Notes: a model not told the origin generated them from the letters alone. A DNA stretch of 64,000 bases from Natronoarchaeum philippinense (GCF_900215575.1 NZ_OBEJ01000002.1:724062-788061); one strand, 5' to 3'. Positions 24,961 to 35,596 are shown, numbered from the stretch's first letter. Numbers and translations are program-made.

Positions 24961-27672
24961 CTATTCTGCCAGCAGCGACGGCGCCTCGCCGCGCTCGACG
25001 GTCGAGCGGTTCGTCGTCGGATCCTTGCGGACGTGAACGACGGCGTCGGCCGCCCCGACCAGCTCTTGGTCGTGGCTGACCACGACGATCTGTTCGACAC
25101 CCAGATCCCGCATCGATCCGACGAGTTCGACCAGTTGCGAGACGTGCCCCGAATCGAGGAACACGGTCGGTTCGTCGAGGATCAGCGGCGGCATCGGCGC
25201 CGCGCCGTCGATCCCTTCCGCGAGCAGCCGGTAGATCGCACACCGCAGGCTCAGGTTGAACAGCGCGCGCTCGCCGCCCGACAGCTGTTCGGGAGCCAGC
25301 GCCTCGCCGTCTTTCTGGTACACCGTGAGCTCGTACTCGCCGTCGAGTTCGATGTGGGAGTACGAATCGTTCTGGTAGACCAGATCGAACGTCTCGTTGA
25401 GCATCCGCTCTAGGGTTTCGACGTTGTGCTGGCGAAGTTCCGCGCGCAGGTCGCCGTAGGTCTGCTGGAGCTGTTCGGCCTCGTCGTACAGCGACTCCAG
25501 CGCGTCGCGGCGTTCGGCGAGTTGCTCGCGGCGCTCGCGCAAGGATTCGAGCTCGTCGAGTTCGTTCCGGACGCCGCCGATCCGGTCGATCAGGTCGTCG
25601 CGGTCTTCGCGCAGCTCCTCGAGTTCCGACTCGGCCTGCTCGACGTACGTTTCTGCGCGCTGTTTCTCCGAGCGGGCCTCCTCGACTCGGTCGGCGTCGA
25701 ACTCGGCTTCCAGTTTGCGCTTGCGCTCTTTCTTTTCGGAGAGGCGCTCCCGGCGCTCGTCGTTCAGATCGGCCTTTGCGGCGCGCTTTTCGCGCAAGTC
25801 CTCGATGTCGGCCTCGACGCCGTCGAGGTCGTCGAGCGCGTCCGCGAGCGATTCGAGCCGTTCGCGTCGCTCGCGCAGGTCACCCCGCTCGGCGTTGATC
25901 TCAGCGATCTGCTCGCGGCGTTCGTCGGCCTGCGCCTCGGCGTCAGCGGCCTCCTCGCGCTTTGCTTCCGCGTCGGCCTCGTGTTCGGCGGCTTCCTCGC
26001 GGAGTCGCTCGACGCGCTCGCGCTTGTCTTCGAGCGTCGCTTCGCGCTCGTCGATCAGTTGTTCGACGCTGTCGCGGTTCTCCCGGAACTGGTCTGCCTC
26101 GCGCTCGGCTTCGACGAGGTCGGTCGCAGTCTCGATGTCGTCCTCGACGGTTTCGAGGTCGGCTTCGAGCGCCTCGCGCTCTGCGTCGAGCTCCTCGACG
26201 CGCGCTTTGTCGTCGTCGAGCGTATCGACGTGGGGAGAGTCCTCGACCGGCTGGCCACACTCGGGACACTTGCCTTCCGCCAGCAACTCTTCGGCCTCTT
26301 CGACCTTCGAGCGGGCGGTCTGTAGTTCGGCGCGCACGTCGGCGAGTTCGTCTTCGAGGTCGTCCTTTTCCTCGCGGAGTTCCTCGCGGTGGGCTTCGGC
26401 GTCGCCGAACTCGACCGGGGCGTCCTCGAAGCGGTCTTTCGCAGCCTCGATCTCGTCGTCGATCGCGTCGAGTTTCTCGCGGCGCTCGGCGAGCGTCGCT
26501 TCGTCGTCGTCGAGGTCGGCGTCGAGGTCGTCGGCTTCCTCGCGCTTCTCGGCGGCGGTCGATTCGAGTTCGTCGGCGCGCTCGCGGGCGTTCTCGGCGT
26601 CGCTCGCGTACTCTTGGATCTCGACGTTCAGCGCTTCGAGGTCGTCGCGGAGCTGCTCGTCCTCCTCGCGGAGGTCGTCGACGGTGTCCTCGACTGCCTC
26701 GACGAGGTCGTCGGAGCCAGTGCTGGACGCCGATGCGTCCGCGCCGAGGTCGCCGGCGTCTTGCGCGTTTGCGAGCAGTTCGTCACGCTGCTCGCGCAGG
26801 TCGTCGCGGCGCTCGCGCTTCGTTGCGAGTCGGTCTTGGAGCCGGTCGCGCTCGGCTTCAGTCTCGCGGATCGTCGCCTCTAGCTCGTCGATGTCCTCGG
26901 CGAGGTCGTCGATCTCGTCGCGTTTCTCCTCGAACTCGTCGAGGACCGATTCGGCGTCCTGCTTCGTCTCGCGGGCGGTTTCGAGTTGGCCTTCGATCCG
27001 CTCGATCTCGCCGGCGACCTCGTTGCGCGCGCTTTCGAGCTCGTTGAGCCGGTCGTGGAGACCCTTCTCCTCTTTGGCCTCGATCTGGTCGTCGATCTCG
27101 TCGACGTTCCCGCGGAGCTCGCTCAGCACGTCTTTGACCGCCAGCCGCGCCTCGCTGGCGCGCTCGCGGTACTCCTCCAGTTTGCCGAGCTGGAGCAGAT
27201 CGTCGATCATATCTTGCCGGTCGCTCGGCGAGGCGTGGATCAGCTTGTTGACCTCGCCCTGCCGGACGTACGCGCAGTTGACAAAGGCCTCGGCGTCCAT
27301 CCGCAGCAGATCGGCGACGTGTCCCCGCACCGCGCGGGCGCCCTCGATCGTCTCCTCCGGCGTTTCGAGGACGCACTTTGCCGTCTGGGCACGGTCGCCC
27401 GAGATTCGGATGCGGCGCTCGATCCGGAACGACTCACCCCCGTGGTCGAAGGCAAGTTCGATCTCGGCGTCGTCGGCGCCGTTGGTCACTACGTCGTCGA
27501 GCGTCCGGTCGTCGAGTGCCTTCGAGCCGTACAGCGCGAAAAAACACGCCTCCAGCAGCGAGGACTTGCCGCTGCCGTTGACGCCGTGGATCACCGTCAC
27601 GCCCTCGTCGAGTCGGAGGTCGGCGTCGCCGTAGCACTTGAAGTTCTCCAGACGGATATCGCGGAATTTCAC
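24961..27672 (-). CDS. rad50: DNA double-strand break repair ATPase Rad50
   Basis: 903 residues with full Rad50 layout: Walker [15 protein letters not shown] near residue 35, a long acidic coiled coil, a zinc hook [10 protein letters not shown] near residue 470, a second coiled coil, then the ABC signature [14 protein letters not shown] and Walker [13 protein letters not shown]. It forms the Mre11-Rad50 complex, which tethers and processes DNA ends. The start overlaps the mre11 stop by four bases, so the pair is one transcript with mre11 first. Confidence 0.96.
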   Translation of the reverse strand: MKFRDIRLENFKCYGDADLRLDEGVTVIHGVNGSGKSSLLEACFFALYGSKALDDRTLDDVVTNGADDAEIELAFDHGGESFRIERRIRISGDRAQTAKCVLETPEETIEGARAVRGHVADLLRMDAEAFVNCAYVRQGEVNKLIHASPSDRQDMIDDLLQLGKLEEYRERASEARLAVKDVLSELRGNVDEIDDQIEAKEEKGLHDRLNELESARNEVAGEIERIEGQLETARETKQDAESVLDEFEEKRDEIDDLAEDIDELEATIRETEAERDRLQDRLATKRERRDDLREQRDELLANAQDAGDLGADASASSTGSDDLVEAVEDTVDDLREEDEQLRDDLEALNVEIQEYASDAENARERADELESTAAEKREEADDLDADLDDDEATLAERREKLDAIDDEIEAAKDRFEDAPVEFGDAEAHREELREEKDDLEDELADVRAELQTARSKVEEAEELLAEGKCPECGQPVEDSPHVDTLDDDKARVEELDAEREALEADLETVEDDIETATDLVEAEREADQFRENRDSVEQLIDEREATLEDKRERVERLREEAAEHEADAEAKREEAADAEAQADERREQIAEINAERGDLRERRERLESLADALDDLDGVEADIEDLREKRAAKADLNDERRERLSEKKERKRKLEAEFDADRVEEARSEKQRAETYVEQAESELEELREDRDDLIDRIGGVRNELDELESLRERREQLAERRDALESLYDEAEQLQQTYGDLRAELRQHNVETLERMLNETFDLVYQNDSYSHIELDGEYELTVYQKDGEALAPEQLSGGERALFNLSLRCAIYRLLAEGIDGAAPMPPLILDEPTVFLDSGHVSQLVELVGSMRDLGVEQIVVVSHDQELVGAADAVVHVRKDPTTNRSTVERGEAPSLLAE

Positions 27673-29015
27673 AGGTACTCCTCCATGGATGACTGGGACT
27701 CGTCGTCCGCACTTTCGGTGGGCTCGTCGGCTGCGGTGTCGGCGTCTGCGGCGCTGGTATCGTCTGCGACTCGCTCGCCGTCGCTGTCGGCTGCGGTGTC
27801 GGCGTCGTCGCCGCGGGGCTCGTCGTCGCCGCCATCAGTGGCTGCGCTCTCAGCAGCGGCGTCCTCACCATCTGGTTCGGCGACGCCCTCGAACGCGTCG
27901 AGTCCGTCGTCCAGACGCTCCCGGATCTGGGTCTCGACGGTTTCGCGGACGTTCGAGTCGGCGACCTTGCTCTCGCGGACGGCCTCGTCGATGTCGCGGG
28001 CGGCAGAGCTGAGCCCGAGGTCGCGCAGGCGCTCGCGGACGGCGTCGTCGGGGTCGGCGAAGCTGACGCTGACATCGGACTGGTCGTCGATCTCCCGTCG
28101 GTCGTTGACGCGAGCGATCATCGCCCCGCGTTCGAGGGCGACCTCCTCGACGGCGGCGGGCGTGATCTCCTCGCCCTCGCCCTCGACGGTGACGATCACG
28201 ACGGCGTCCTCGACATCGTGCTCGCGGACGCGCTCACGGACCCGCTCGGTTCCCTCGCCGTCTGCGAGTTCCACGTCGACGAAGCGGAACTCGCGCGTGT
28301 CGGCGACCGCGCGGCGAGTGATCGAGACGGCCTCGGTGCCGGCGGCGTCGGCATTCTCGAACCGGACGACGTTGTAGCCCCGATCGTCGCGCTCGCTGGC
28401 GCTGGCGCGCTCGGTCGACCCGCAGTAGGTGACCCACGCGCCTTCGAGTTCCTTCTTTCCGGGCGCATGGTTGTCGCCCAGCAGGACGGCGTCGAACGCG
28501 ACGTTCGATTCGTCGAGTACCGTCTCGGTGTCCCAGTCGGCGTGGGCGAAGGGCTCGAACAGGCCGTGGCTCACCAGCGCCCGGTGGTCGGCGTCGGTCT
28601 GCTCGAACTCGTAGTCCAGATCGCCTCGGCGGGATTCGGGGACGAAATCGAGGCCGTAGAAGGCCGTGTCGCCGATCAGTTCGGGACTGGCGCCGAGTCG
28701 GGTTGCAAGGCCAAGATCCTCGAAGAGGTCGAGCCATTGGCCGTCGCGCTTGGTCTCGTGATTGCCGACCACCGCGAGGAACGGAACATCGGCGTCAGCG
28801 AGGTCCCGAAGCGCGGCGACGGTGCCCTGCAGGTCGCGCAGCTCCGGCCGGCGGTCGTGGAACAGGTCGCCGGCGTGAACGACGGCGTCGACATCGTCCT
28901 CGATCGCGTCGGCGACGACCCCCCGGAACGCGTCGAGGAAGTCCCGACGGCGCTCCGGCGAGTGATACTGCCTGTACCCGATGTGGGTGTCGCCGGTGTG
29001 GATCACCCGTGTCAT
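27669..29015 (-). CDS. mre11: Double-strand break repair nuclease Mre11
   Basis: The start at 29015 ([20 protein letters not shown]) gives 448 residues. The metallophosphoesterase motifs are [23 protein letters not shown] (Glu where many enzymes have Asp), LVSHGLF and LLGDNHAPG. About the last 90 residues are a low-complexity Asp/Ala/Ser tail. Upstream sequence to 29207 holds no gene. Confidence 0.95.
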   Translation of the reverse strand: MTRVIHTGDTHIGYRQYHSPERRRDFLDAFRGVVADAIEDDVDAVVHAGDLFHDRRPELRDLQGTVAALRDLADADVPFLAVVGNHETKRDGQWLDLFEDLGLATRLGASPELIGDTAFYGLDFVPESRRGDLDYEFEQTDADHRALVSHGLFEPFAHADWDTETVLDESNVAFDAVLLGDNHAPGKKELEGAWVTYCGSTERASASERDDRGYNVVRFENADAAGTEAVSITRRAVADTREFRFVDVELADGEGTERVRERVREHDVEDAVVIVTVEGEGEEITPAAVEEVALERGAMIARVNDRREIDDQSDVSVSFADPDDAVRERLRDLGLSSAARDIDEAVRESKVADSNVRETVETQIRERLDDGLDAFEGVAEPDGEDAAAESAATDGGDDEPRGDDADTAADSDGERVADDTSAADADTAADEPTESADDESQSSMEEYL

Positions 29016-29207
29016 TGTCAGGAGTTGACCGCGGCGTCTTAAATCGGTTCCGCGACCGGAGTGAAAGTGGACCACCGACGTGCGGGCTGGGTTGTCCTGT
29101 CACAGCGCCGGCCGGCGCTGTCGACGGGCTGTCCATTCGATTCGAGCCAGTGATTTGCAGTTTGATCCCGAAATAATTAAGACAGATAGGCATGAGAATC
29201 CCCCACA

Positions 29208-30359
29208 GTGGCTTCCCATCCGCGGCTCCGGTCGACCGACGACGTGACCCACTGGTGTGGCAACGTCTTCGAGGCGTTCGCCCTGACAGTCGGCGACGCC
29301 GTCGCGTGCCACGAAGTGCTCGACGACGCCGACGTGGGGACGGTGGACGGCCTCGTCCGTGCGGCTCGGAGCCACCCCTGTACTTTTCCGAACCCGATCG
29401 CGTTCGTCCGCGGCACGCTGCTGGCCTCGGCGCGCGGCGTCGACGCACCGGCCCGATACTGGGCGAACGCGCCGGAGGTGCATCTCGATTCGCTGTTTGC
29501 ACCCTTTGACTGTCGCGTGACCGTCGAGTGGCGCGACGACGACACTCGTCGGATACTGCTCGAAGACGCCGACGGCACCGAGTTTCGGACGACGGTGACG
29601 TATCCGGAGACACCGCTTGGCCGGGACAACTATCCGGTGTTGCTCGCCGCGGTGAACCGCGATCTGCTCGACGGGACGGGCGTCGAACTGGTGTTGTTGG
29701 CTGGCCCGGCGGATCGCTGGCAGTACGCTCTCGGTGAGACGGCAGCACTCGATAAACTGCGCTCCCGGTACGGCGAGACGGTGCAGTTCGGCAACCGGCA
29801 ACTGCTCGCCGACAACCAGCCCTCGGCGTACGTCCCAGAGGGCGACGGCGACGTGCCGACTCCCGACTGGGCGCTGGACGGGGCCGACGACACCGACAAG
29901 CAGTCACCGCGGTCGTCGGACGTATCGTTCGCGCAACTCGCCGAGCGTATCGAGCGTTCGGCCGAGTCGTTCGACGATGTCGACCCGGCTGACGGAAACG
30001 CCGATACGAGTGCCTCGGAACGGACGGCGACGAGCGGGAATGTTGAGACGTTGCTCTCCGACCTGTCGGATGTCTGGCCGCCCGGCGTTCCGACCACCGA
30101 CATCATTGAGCCGAATAGCGACTCGACGCCGATGCTCGGGGCAGCCGCCGCCGACCCGGAACGAGTGGACGACGCGACGCCGATAGACGATCTTTTCGAC
30201 GGTATCGAACGCGAGGTCACGTCGCAGTCTCGGGAATCAGGTGACGACGCAGACCGGTGCCGCCAGTCCGACTGCGCCGCAACGCTGGACGATATTTCGG
30301 ACCAGCATGACGCCTTTCGGACCAGTGACGACCGGTCTGATACCGCTGACCGTTCCTGA
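29208..30359 (+). CDS. Haloarchaeal protein of unknown function
   Basis: 383 residues from GTG 29208; TATA-like aataattaag at 29171-29180 gives a leaderless start. Residues 1-200 look folded (DDVTHWCGNVFEAFALTVGDAVACHEVL, FPNPIAFVRGTLLASARG, RWQYALGETAALDKLRSRYG). Residues 200-383 are acidic, Ser/Thr/Asp-rich and probably disordered. No signal peptide or membrane helix. I do not recognise the family. Confidence 0.6.
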   Translation: MASHPRLRSTDDVTHWCGNVFEAFALTVGDAVACHEVLDDADVGTVDGLVRAARSHPCTFPNPIAFVRGTLLASARGVDAPARYWANAPEVHLDSLFAPFDCRVTVEWRDDDTRRILLEDADGTEFRTTVTYPETPLGRDNYPVLLAAVNRDLLDGTGVELVLLAGPADRWQYALGETAALDKLRSRYGETVQFGNRQLLADNQPSAYVPEGDGDVPTPDWALDGADDTDKQSPRSSDVSFAQLAERIERSAESFDDVDPADGNADTSASERTATSGNVETLLSDLSDVWPPGVPTTDIIEPNSDSTPMLGAAAADPERVDDATPIDDLFDGIEREVTSQSRESGDDADRCRQSDCAATLDDISDQHDAFRTSDDRSDTADRS

Positions 30360-30486
30360 CGGGTCGCGCACGGGTAGAGTGTGTTCTCACACAAGTTGTA
30401 GTGAGTTCTCACTAGCTCGTCGTTCTCGTGGACTCAGTAAGAGAGATTTGCGCTATATCGGCTAGAGAGCGACTGCGACGCACGGA

Positions 30487-30756
30487 TCACTCGATCGCCA
30501 GCGTGTAGAGTCGCTTTCGAGCGTCCGAGAAAGAAAACCGGGAGTCGACGACATCTTCTTCTTCGAGTCGATTCAGTGCGTATCGGACGGTTCGGGGCGG
30601 CAACAGCGTCTCCTCGGCGAGTTGGCTCTGGGTGAGCGTGTCGTTGTACTCCAGAACTTTCGCTACGAGCTTGGCGCTCGGAGGGAGATCACGAACGTCG
30701 TCCCAAGTCGCATCGCCATCTTCGGTATCCAGTCGCGCTGTCTCTGATGCACCCAT
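30487..30756 (-). CDS. Winged-helix transcriptional regulator (MarR/TrmB-like)
   Basis: The start at 30756 (MGASETARLDTEDG) gives 89 residues. A single winged helix spans about 20-85 (SAKLVAKVLEYNDTLTQSQLAEETLLPPRTVRYALNRLEEEDVV, wing FSFSDARKRLYTL). No effector domain. It is divergent from the PAN gene, so control of the proteasome ATPase or of itself is possible but only inferred. Confidence 0.75.
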   Translation of the reverse strand: MGASETARLDTEDGDATWDDVRDLPPSAKLVAKVLEYNDTLTQSQLAEETLLPPRTVRYALNRLEEEDVVDSRFSFSDARKRLYTLAIE

Positions 30757-30900
30757 CGTATGCCGGAGTAGCGGATACAGACTAATAATATTACCCATTC
30801 CAAGATATAACCTCAGGTTATCCACTGGCACGAGATATCGCAGAAATCGTCGTTTCGAGGCCTGTTGAAGCCGGTACGGTATATCGACCCTACCCGAAGC

Positions 30901-30910
30901 CTCTTATGAA
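30901..30910 (+). promoter_or_regulatory. TATA box of the PAN gene
   Basis: The element cttatgaac lies 22-31 bases upstream of the start at 30932, predicting a leaderless transcript. Confidence 0.5.
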
Positions 30911-30931
30911 CCAACGCCCTAAGCCCGTGTG

Positions 30932-32146
30932 ATGACCGATACTGTGGACGACGTCGACCTCCCCTACGACGAGGAGGACACGTCACAGCAGGAGAAAATA
31001 GAGGCTCTCCGCGAGCGTCTCGAAGTTCTGGAGTCCCAGAACGAAGAGATGCGCGACAAACTGCTGGACGCGAACGCGGAGAACAACAAGTACCAGCAGA
31101 AACTCGAACGGCTCACCCACGAGAACAAGAAACTCAAGCAGTCCCCGCTGTTCGTGGCGACCGTTCAGGAACTCACCGACGAGGGCGTCATCATCAAGCA
31201 ACACGGCAACAATCAGGAGGCGCTCACCGAGGTTACCGAGGAGATGCGCTCGGACCTCGAACCCGACGACCGCGTCGCCGTGAACAACTCGCTGTCGGTC
31301 GTGAAGTCCCTCGAGGACGAGACCGACGTTCGCGCCCGCGTGATGCAGGTCGACGAGTCGCCGGAAGTCACCTACGAGGACATCGGCGGCATCGAAGAGC
31401 AGATCAACGAGGTCCGCGAGACCGTCGAGATGCCGCTGAAGAACCCCGGTGCCTTCGACGAGGTCGGCATCCAGCCGCCCAGCGGCGTCCTGCTGTACGG
31501 CCCGCCCGGCACCGGCAAGACGATGCTGGCCAAGGCCGTCGCCAACCAGACCGACGCCACCTTCATCAAGATGGCCGGCTCGGAGCTCGTCCACAAGTTC
31601 ATCGGCGAGGGCGCGAAGCTGGTTCGGGACCTGTTCCAAGTTGCGCGCGACCACGAGCCCGCCGTGATCTTCATCGACGAGATCGACGCCATCGCCGCCA
31701 AGCGCACCGAGTCCAAGACCTCCGGCGACGCCGAGGTCCAGCGGACGATGATGCAGTTGCTCTCGGAGATGGACGGCTTCGAGGACCGCGGCGAGATCCG
31801 CATCATCGCGGCGACCAACCGCTTCGATATGCTCGACCGGGCGATTCTTCGCCCCGGCCGGTTCGACCGCCTCATCGAGGTGCCAAAGCCCGACACGGAC
31901 GGCCGCGAGATCATCTTCCAGATCCACACCCGCGACATGAACGTCGCCGACGACGTGGACTTCGCGGAACTGGCGCGCATGGCCGACGAGGCGAGCGGCG
32001 CTGATGTTAAAGCGATCTGTACCGAGGCGGGGATGTTCGCCATCCGCGACGACCGCACCGATATCCGGATGGAGGACTTCGAGGAGGCGTGGCGGAAGAT
32101 CCAGAAGGAAAGCGAAGACGAAGACATCTCCAAGACGTTCGCCTAA
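30932..32146 (+). CDS. pan: Proteasome-activating nucleotidase PAN
   Basis: 404 residues from ATG 30932 (a GTG directly before it is also possible). An N-terminal coiled coil (about 17-75) is followed by an OB domain, then the AAA ATPase with GPPGTGKTMLAK, VIFIDEIDAIAAKR, the sensor region IIAATNR and RPGRFDR. PAN unfolds substrates and opens the 20S proteasome. The C-terminus ends in SKTFA; a canonical hydrophobic-Tyr-X gate-opening tail is not present. Confidence 0.95.
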   Translation: MTDTVDDVDLPYDEEDTSQQEKIEALRERLEVLESQNEEMRDKLLDANAENNKYQQKLERLTHENKKLKQSPLFVATVQELTDEGVIIKQHGNNQEALTEVTEEMRSDLEPDDRVAVNNSLSVVKSLEDETDVRARVMQVDESPEVTYEDIGGIEEQINEVRETVEMPLKNPGAFDEVGIQPPSGVLLYGPPGTGKTMLAKAVANQTDATFIKMAGSELVHKFIGEGAKLVRDLFQVARDHEPAVIFIDEIDAIAAKRTESKTSGDAEVQRTMMQLLSEMDGFEDRGEIRIIAATNRFDMLDRAILRPGRFDRLIEVPKPDTDGREIIFQIHTRDMNVADDVDFAELARMADEASGADVKAICTEAGMFAIRDDRTDIRMEDFEEAWRKIQKESEDEDISKTFA

Positions 32147-32278
32147 GCGGAACACGGGTTCCCGAATCAGGTCAGCGGCGTCGTCCACACCATTTTCGCG
32201 GGGCGGATCGCGGATTCGATTTGTCGTGCTCGTTCAGCGCCGGCCAAGCTACAAGATGTATCAGCGTGACGACGGCAT

Positions 32279-33700
32279 ATGGTCCCACGAGCGTTCCTCC
32301 AAACCACCCTCTGTGCCCTGTTCGTCGTCCCGCTCGTCGCCGTGGTCGCACCGGCCGGAGCAGCGCCGCCACCGCAGCCGCTCTGTGACGCCTGCGGGGA
32401 GAGCTTCGAGGAGCGGGTCGAAGACCGCGGCGTCGCCGTCGATGGCGAGTTCGTCATCTATCCAATCGAAGTCGACCGGAGCACGGCGGAAGTACGAGTC
32501 GGCAAGAACGGCACTGCCACGTGGACCGTCCGAAATCACCTCGACGACTCGGAGGGGACCGAGCAGTTGCGGTCGAACGCCAGCTACCGCACACGGATCG
32601 CAGACGGCGCGATGGGTGACGCCGAATTGCTCGATGCGACTGTCAGCCAGCCCAACGTTCTCACGTTGCGCTACCGCGAGAGCGGCTTCGCCGAGCAGTC
32701 GGTTCGCGGGACGCTCCGGTCGGGCGAGTTCACCAGTACGTACGGCTACCGGAACCTGCACGGACTGGGCGCCGATCGGCTTGTCGTCGTCGCACCGGAT
32801 GGACACCGGATCGGACGAACTGTGTCGGACGCGACGGTCTCCGACGACGGCAGTCGGATGACCTTGACCGACCTCGACGAGCAGGGGATCGTCACGTTCG
32901 TCCCACGAGACGCCGCGCTCGGGGGGCTGTGGAGCCTGCTCGCCGTCGGTTCGCTGGCCGGACCGTCGATTGCGGTCAACGCGGTGGGGTTCCTTGTACC
33001 GTCGGTCGCGCTCTTTGCTGTCATCGTCGCGGTGAGTCCGAGTGTGTTCGCTGCGCTGGGACGCCGTTGGGGAGATGCGTCTGAACACCGACGACGTTGG
33101 GACGTGGGCTTGGTGCGTCGGGTACGGAACGCGCCCGGCGATAGCCTCGCTGCGGTAGGCGGACTCACGGTGGTGGCGTTGGTGGGGTTGGAGATGGTCG
33201 GCCCCGTCGGGCCGTCACTGCTCCCGATGCTCGGCGTCGGTATCACGTACGTGGCTCTCGGAGTGGCTGTGTCGCGTGGAATAGTTCGAAAGTGGACGAG
33301 CTACCGGAGCGCGGTCGTAATCGGAGCGCTCGGGGGCCTTGTCGCCGCGGCGAGCACCGTCGCCGCCGCAGCGGTGACCGGCCGATTGACGCCGTGGCTG
33401 CTATCGAATCTCCTCGTTCTCGTACCGATCTTCGCGCTCTTGCCGGCGGGGTATGCTGCTGGCCGCGGACGGCGTCGACTCGCGGTAGCGACAGCGACTG
33501 CCGGAATTGTCCTCGGTCTGTTGCCGGCGGTGCCGGTGACCGGTAGCGCAGTTCCAATCTTGTTGGCGCTCAATGCGACGGCGGTCGGCCTCAGCGCGGC
33601 TGTTGTCGGTGCGCCACTGCTGGTCCTCGGCGCGGTTCTCGGTAGCGGCCGGCGCGACGGCGAGCAGGAAATCGTCGAGGATCAGGTTGCAGAGAGCTGA
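32279..33700 (+). CDS. Exported multi-spanning membrane protein of unknown function
   Basis: 473 residues. Signal peptide at about 1-28 (FLQTTLCALFVVPLVAVVAPAGA), then an outside domain of about 190 residues with CDAC at 36-39, an N-glycosylation-like NGT and beta-rich sequence, then roughly eight membrane helices from about residue 235 to 455. The layout suggests a membrane protein with a large external domain. No family recognised. Confidence 0.65.
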   Translation: MVPRAFLQTTLCALFVVPLVAVVAPAGAAPPPQPLCDACGESFEERVEDRGVAVDGEFVIYPIEVDRSTAEVRVGKNGTATWTVRNHLDDSEGTEQLRSNASYRTRIADGAMGDAELLDATVSQPNVLTLRYRESGFAEQSVRGTLRSGEFTSTYGYRNLHGLGADRLVVVAPDGHRIGRTVSDATVSDDGSRMTLTDLDEQGIVTFVPRDAALGGLWSLLAVGSLAGPSIAVNAVGFLVPSVALFAVIVAVSPSVFAALGRRWGDASEHRRRWDVGLVRRVRNAPGDSLAAVGGLTVVALVGLEMVGPVGPSLLPMLGVGITYVALGVAVSRGIVRKWTSYRSAVVIGALGGLVAAASTVAAAAVTGRLTPWLLSNLLVLVPIFALLPAGYAAGRGRRRLAVATATAGIVLGLLPAVPVTGSAVPILLALNATAVGLSAAVVGAPLLVLGAVLGSGRRDGEQEIVEDQVAES

Positions 33701-33763
33701 GCGACGACGCCGCGCCGCTGACATCACGGACGCCGGCTTGGCCTGACGACAGCGCGTGCCCGA

Positions 33764-33904
33764 CTACAGCAGGACAAACAGCGCGTAGGGGACGAGAAAC
33801 AGTGCGGCGAACATCACCAGCAGGATAACGCCGTAGGCCACCGCGGTGCTGGCTGCAGTGAGCCATGCCGGGTGGTCGTACTTCTCGAATGCATCGATCG
33901 GCAT
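33764..33904 (-). CDS. 46-residue single-span membrane protein
   Basis: A short frame encoding MPIDAFEKYDHPAW followed by one membrane helix (about 18-43, ending in FLVPYALFVLL). A TATA-like tgttaact on the minus strand at about 33928-33935 stands 25-32 bases upstream of its ATG, supporting a real leaderless gene. An inverted repeat GCATAC/GTATGC (33901-33918) overlaps the start codon. Function unknown. Confidence 0.7.
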   Translation of the reverse strand: MPIDAFEKYDHPAWLTAASTAVAYGVILLVMFAALFLVPYALFVLL

Positions 33905-33963
33905 ACGTCTCCGTATGCGTGCGGGGAGTTAACAGTATTGGCACGGTCAACAACTGGCGGGTC

Positions 33964-33982
33964 GTTGGTTGATCGGACCAAC
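33964..33982. repeat. Inverted repeat upstream of guaAa
   Basis: Perfect arms GTTGGT (33964-33969) and ACCAAC (33977-33982) with a seven-base spacer. Another gtcgttggt lies at 33989-33997. The site is about 130 bases upstream of guaAa and 60 upstream of the small membrane protein. Role unknown. Confidence 0.4.
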
Positions 33983-34112
33983 TAGCGGTCGTTGGTCGAT
34001 TTGACTTCGGCGTCGTCGAGGCGTCGCCGATCGGTCAGCCGCGCTTCGGATGGCAACCACCGCTGACCGCCTTCCGGACGGCTTTTAACGACTCCGCAAC
34101 TACGGACCCGCA

Positions 34113-34664
34113 ATGACGAAGATCGACGTGGTCGACAACCACGGCCAGTTCACGCATCTGGAGCAGCGCGCGCTCCGGGATATGGGCGTCGACGTGGAGC
34201 TTATCGACAACGAGACGCCGCCGGAAGAGATCGACGCCGACGGACTCGTGCTCTCAGGCGGACCGGATATCGACGATATCGGCCGCTGTGGCGAGTATCT
34301 CGATTTGGACGTGCCGGTGCTTGGCATCTGTCTGGGCATGCAGATCATCGCCGACGAGCTCGGTGGACGCGTCGGCGGCGGCGAGTACGGCGGCTACGCC
34401 GACGTAACCGTCGACGTGCTCGACGACGACGACCCGCTAACTGGCTCGCTCGCCCCTGAAACCCGAGTCTGGGCGAGCCACGCCGACGAGGTCAAAGAGC
34501 TCCCCGATGGCTTCACGCTCACCGGACAGAGCGACGTCTGCGACGTCGAAGCAATGAGCAACGCCGACCGGGATCTCTACGGTGTCCAGTGGCATCCCGA
34601 AGTCGCCCACACCGAAGAGGGCGAAGAGCTGTTCGAGAACTTCGTCGATATCTGCAACCGCTGA
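34113..34664 (+). CDS. guaAa: GMP synthase, glutamine amidotransferase subunit
   Basis: 183 residues, a stand-alone class I amidotransferase as in archaea where GMP synthase is split in two. The catalytic Cys73 lies in PVLGICLGMQ, and His161 and Glu163 in GVQWHPEVAHTEEG. It supplies ammonia to the separate ATP-pyrophosphatase subunit, which is not in this window. TATA-like cttttaacg at 34082-34090 fits the start. Confidence 0.95.
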   Translation: MTKIDVVDNHGQFTHLEQRALRDMGVDVELIDNETPPEEIDADGLVLSGGPDIDDIGRCGEYLDLDVPVLGICLGMQIIADELGGRVGGGEYGGYADVTVDVLDDDDPLTGSLAPETRVWASHADEVKELPDGFTLTGQSDVCDVEAMSNADRDLYGVQWHPEVAHTEEGEELFENFVDICNR

Positions 34665-34780
34665 GAACTGCGGGCCGGCCGTGCTCGGATCCAGTCGATG
34701 CAAGCTCGGCTGCGTTCGGCCAAGCGGGACCGAAACCGGTCGACGCTATCTTTATTTTTCTCGTTCCCGAAGTTGACTCT

Positions 34781-35272
34781 ATGACCGAGTCCGAGCGAAG
34801 CACTGCGGTCGTCGCCGCAGTGTGGATCGGATCGCTGTTGCTGTTCGCTCTCCCGGCGTTTCTGGCGACGGTCCATCTCGTCGACGCCGTTCTTGGGATC
34901 GCGAACCTCTCTGTTCCTCCCGCCGGTTGGCTGCTCGTCGACGCGATCGCGTTTCTGGTAGCGGTACAGGTCGCGACCGAAATCGCCGCTTGGCGACTCC
35001 ACGGCGGCGGCTGGTTCCGGCGCGGCGGCCGGCGACTGCGGGCCGTGAGGATCGCGGTCGCGACGGGCATCTGCGTCGGCGCACTGACGCTGATCGCAGT
35101 CACGACGATCTGGCTGGTCGCGGCTGCAGCGACCGCCGGGGCCGGGAATGCTGTCATTGCGGGCATCGCACTGGCGTTCGTGATGGCGTTTGCGGCGAGC
35201 GCGGTGCTCACGGGGCGGGCGTTTCTGCGCGGCTATCGCCCTGACGGCCGCCTCGGCGGGCGTCCCGACTAG
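34781..35272 (+). CDS. Four-helix membrane protein
   Basis: ATG 34781 gives 163 residues with four predicted membrane helices (about 9-31, 49-70, 90-115, 122-146) and a basic loop (FRRGGRRLRAVR). T-rich tttattttt at 34751-34759 is a plausible promoter about 25 bases upstream. No family recognised. Confidence 0.65.
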   Translation: MTESERSTAVVAAVWIGSLLLFALPAFLATVHLVDAVLGIANLSVPPAGWLLVDAIAFLVAVQVATEIAAWRLHGGGWFRRGGRRLRAVRIAVATGICVGALTLIAVTTIWLVAAAATAGAGNAVIAGIALAFVMAFAASAVLTGRAFLRGYRPDGRLGGRPD

Positions 35273-35349
35273 GGTCACATCGGAGCAGGTGTCGAAAAAG
35301 ACGATCGTCGCCACGACATCTCGATGACGGCATCACCGAGACGGCGGCG

Positions 35350-35589
35350 TCACGCGTCGTCGAATAGCTCGTCGACGGCGGAGCGAGCGGCCAGCGCGGC
35401 GTCGTCGGCGATCCGGTCTTCGTCGGCGTCCGCGTCGGGCGCTTCGACGTACACGTCGACTTCGAGGATGCCGTCCTCGAACGTGACGCGGACATCGTAG
35501 TCGTCGACCGCGGATCGTTTCATGCGTGCAAAAATCACGCCTTCGGCCGCTTCCGCGGCCGCCTGAACGACTGCTTCGTCGGATGGCAT
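35350..35589 (-). CDS. DUF3194 family protein
   Basis: The start at 35589 (MPSDEAVVQAAAEAAEGVIF) gives 79 residues. The protein has one alpha-beta pattern (DDYDVRVTFEDGILEVDVYVEAPD). It follows the prefoldin beta gene by seven bases, which is the conserved setting of archaeal DUF3194. Function unknown. Confidence 0.8.
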   Translation of the reverse strand: MPSDEAVVQAAAEAAEGVIFARMKRSAVDDYDVRVTFEDGILEVDVYVEAPDADADEDRIADDAALAARSAVDELFDDA

Positions 35590-35596
35590 CGGTCGC

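Noticed and set aside
25715..27634. A 639-codon Ser/Arg-rich frame antisense to rad50
   Set aside because: It is the reverse reading of the Glu/Arg coiled coil of Rad50 and has almost only Ser and Arg.
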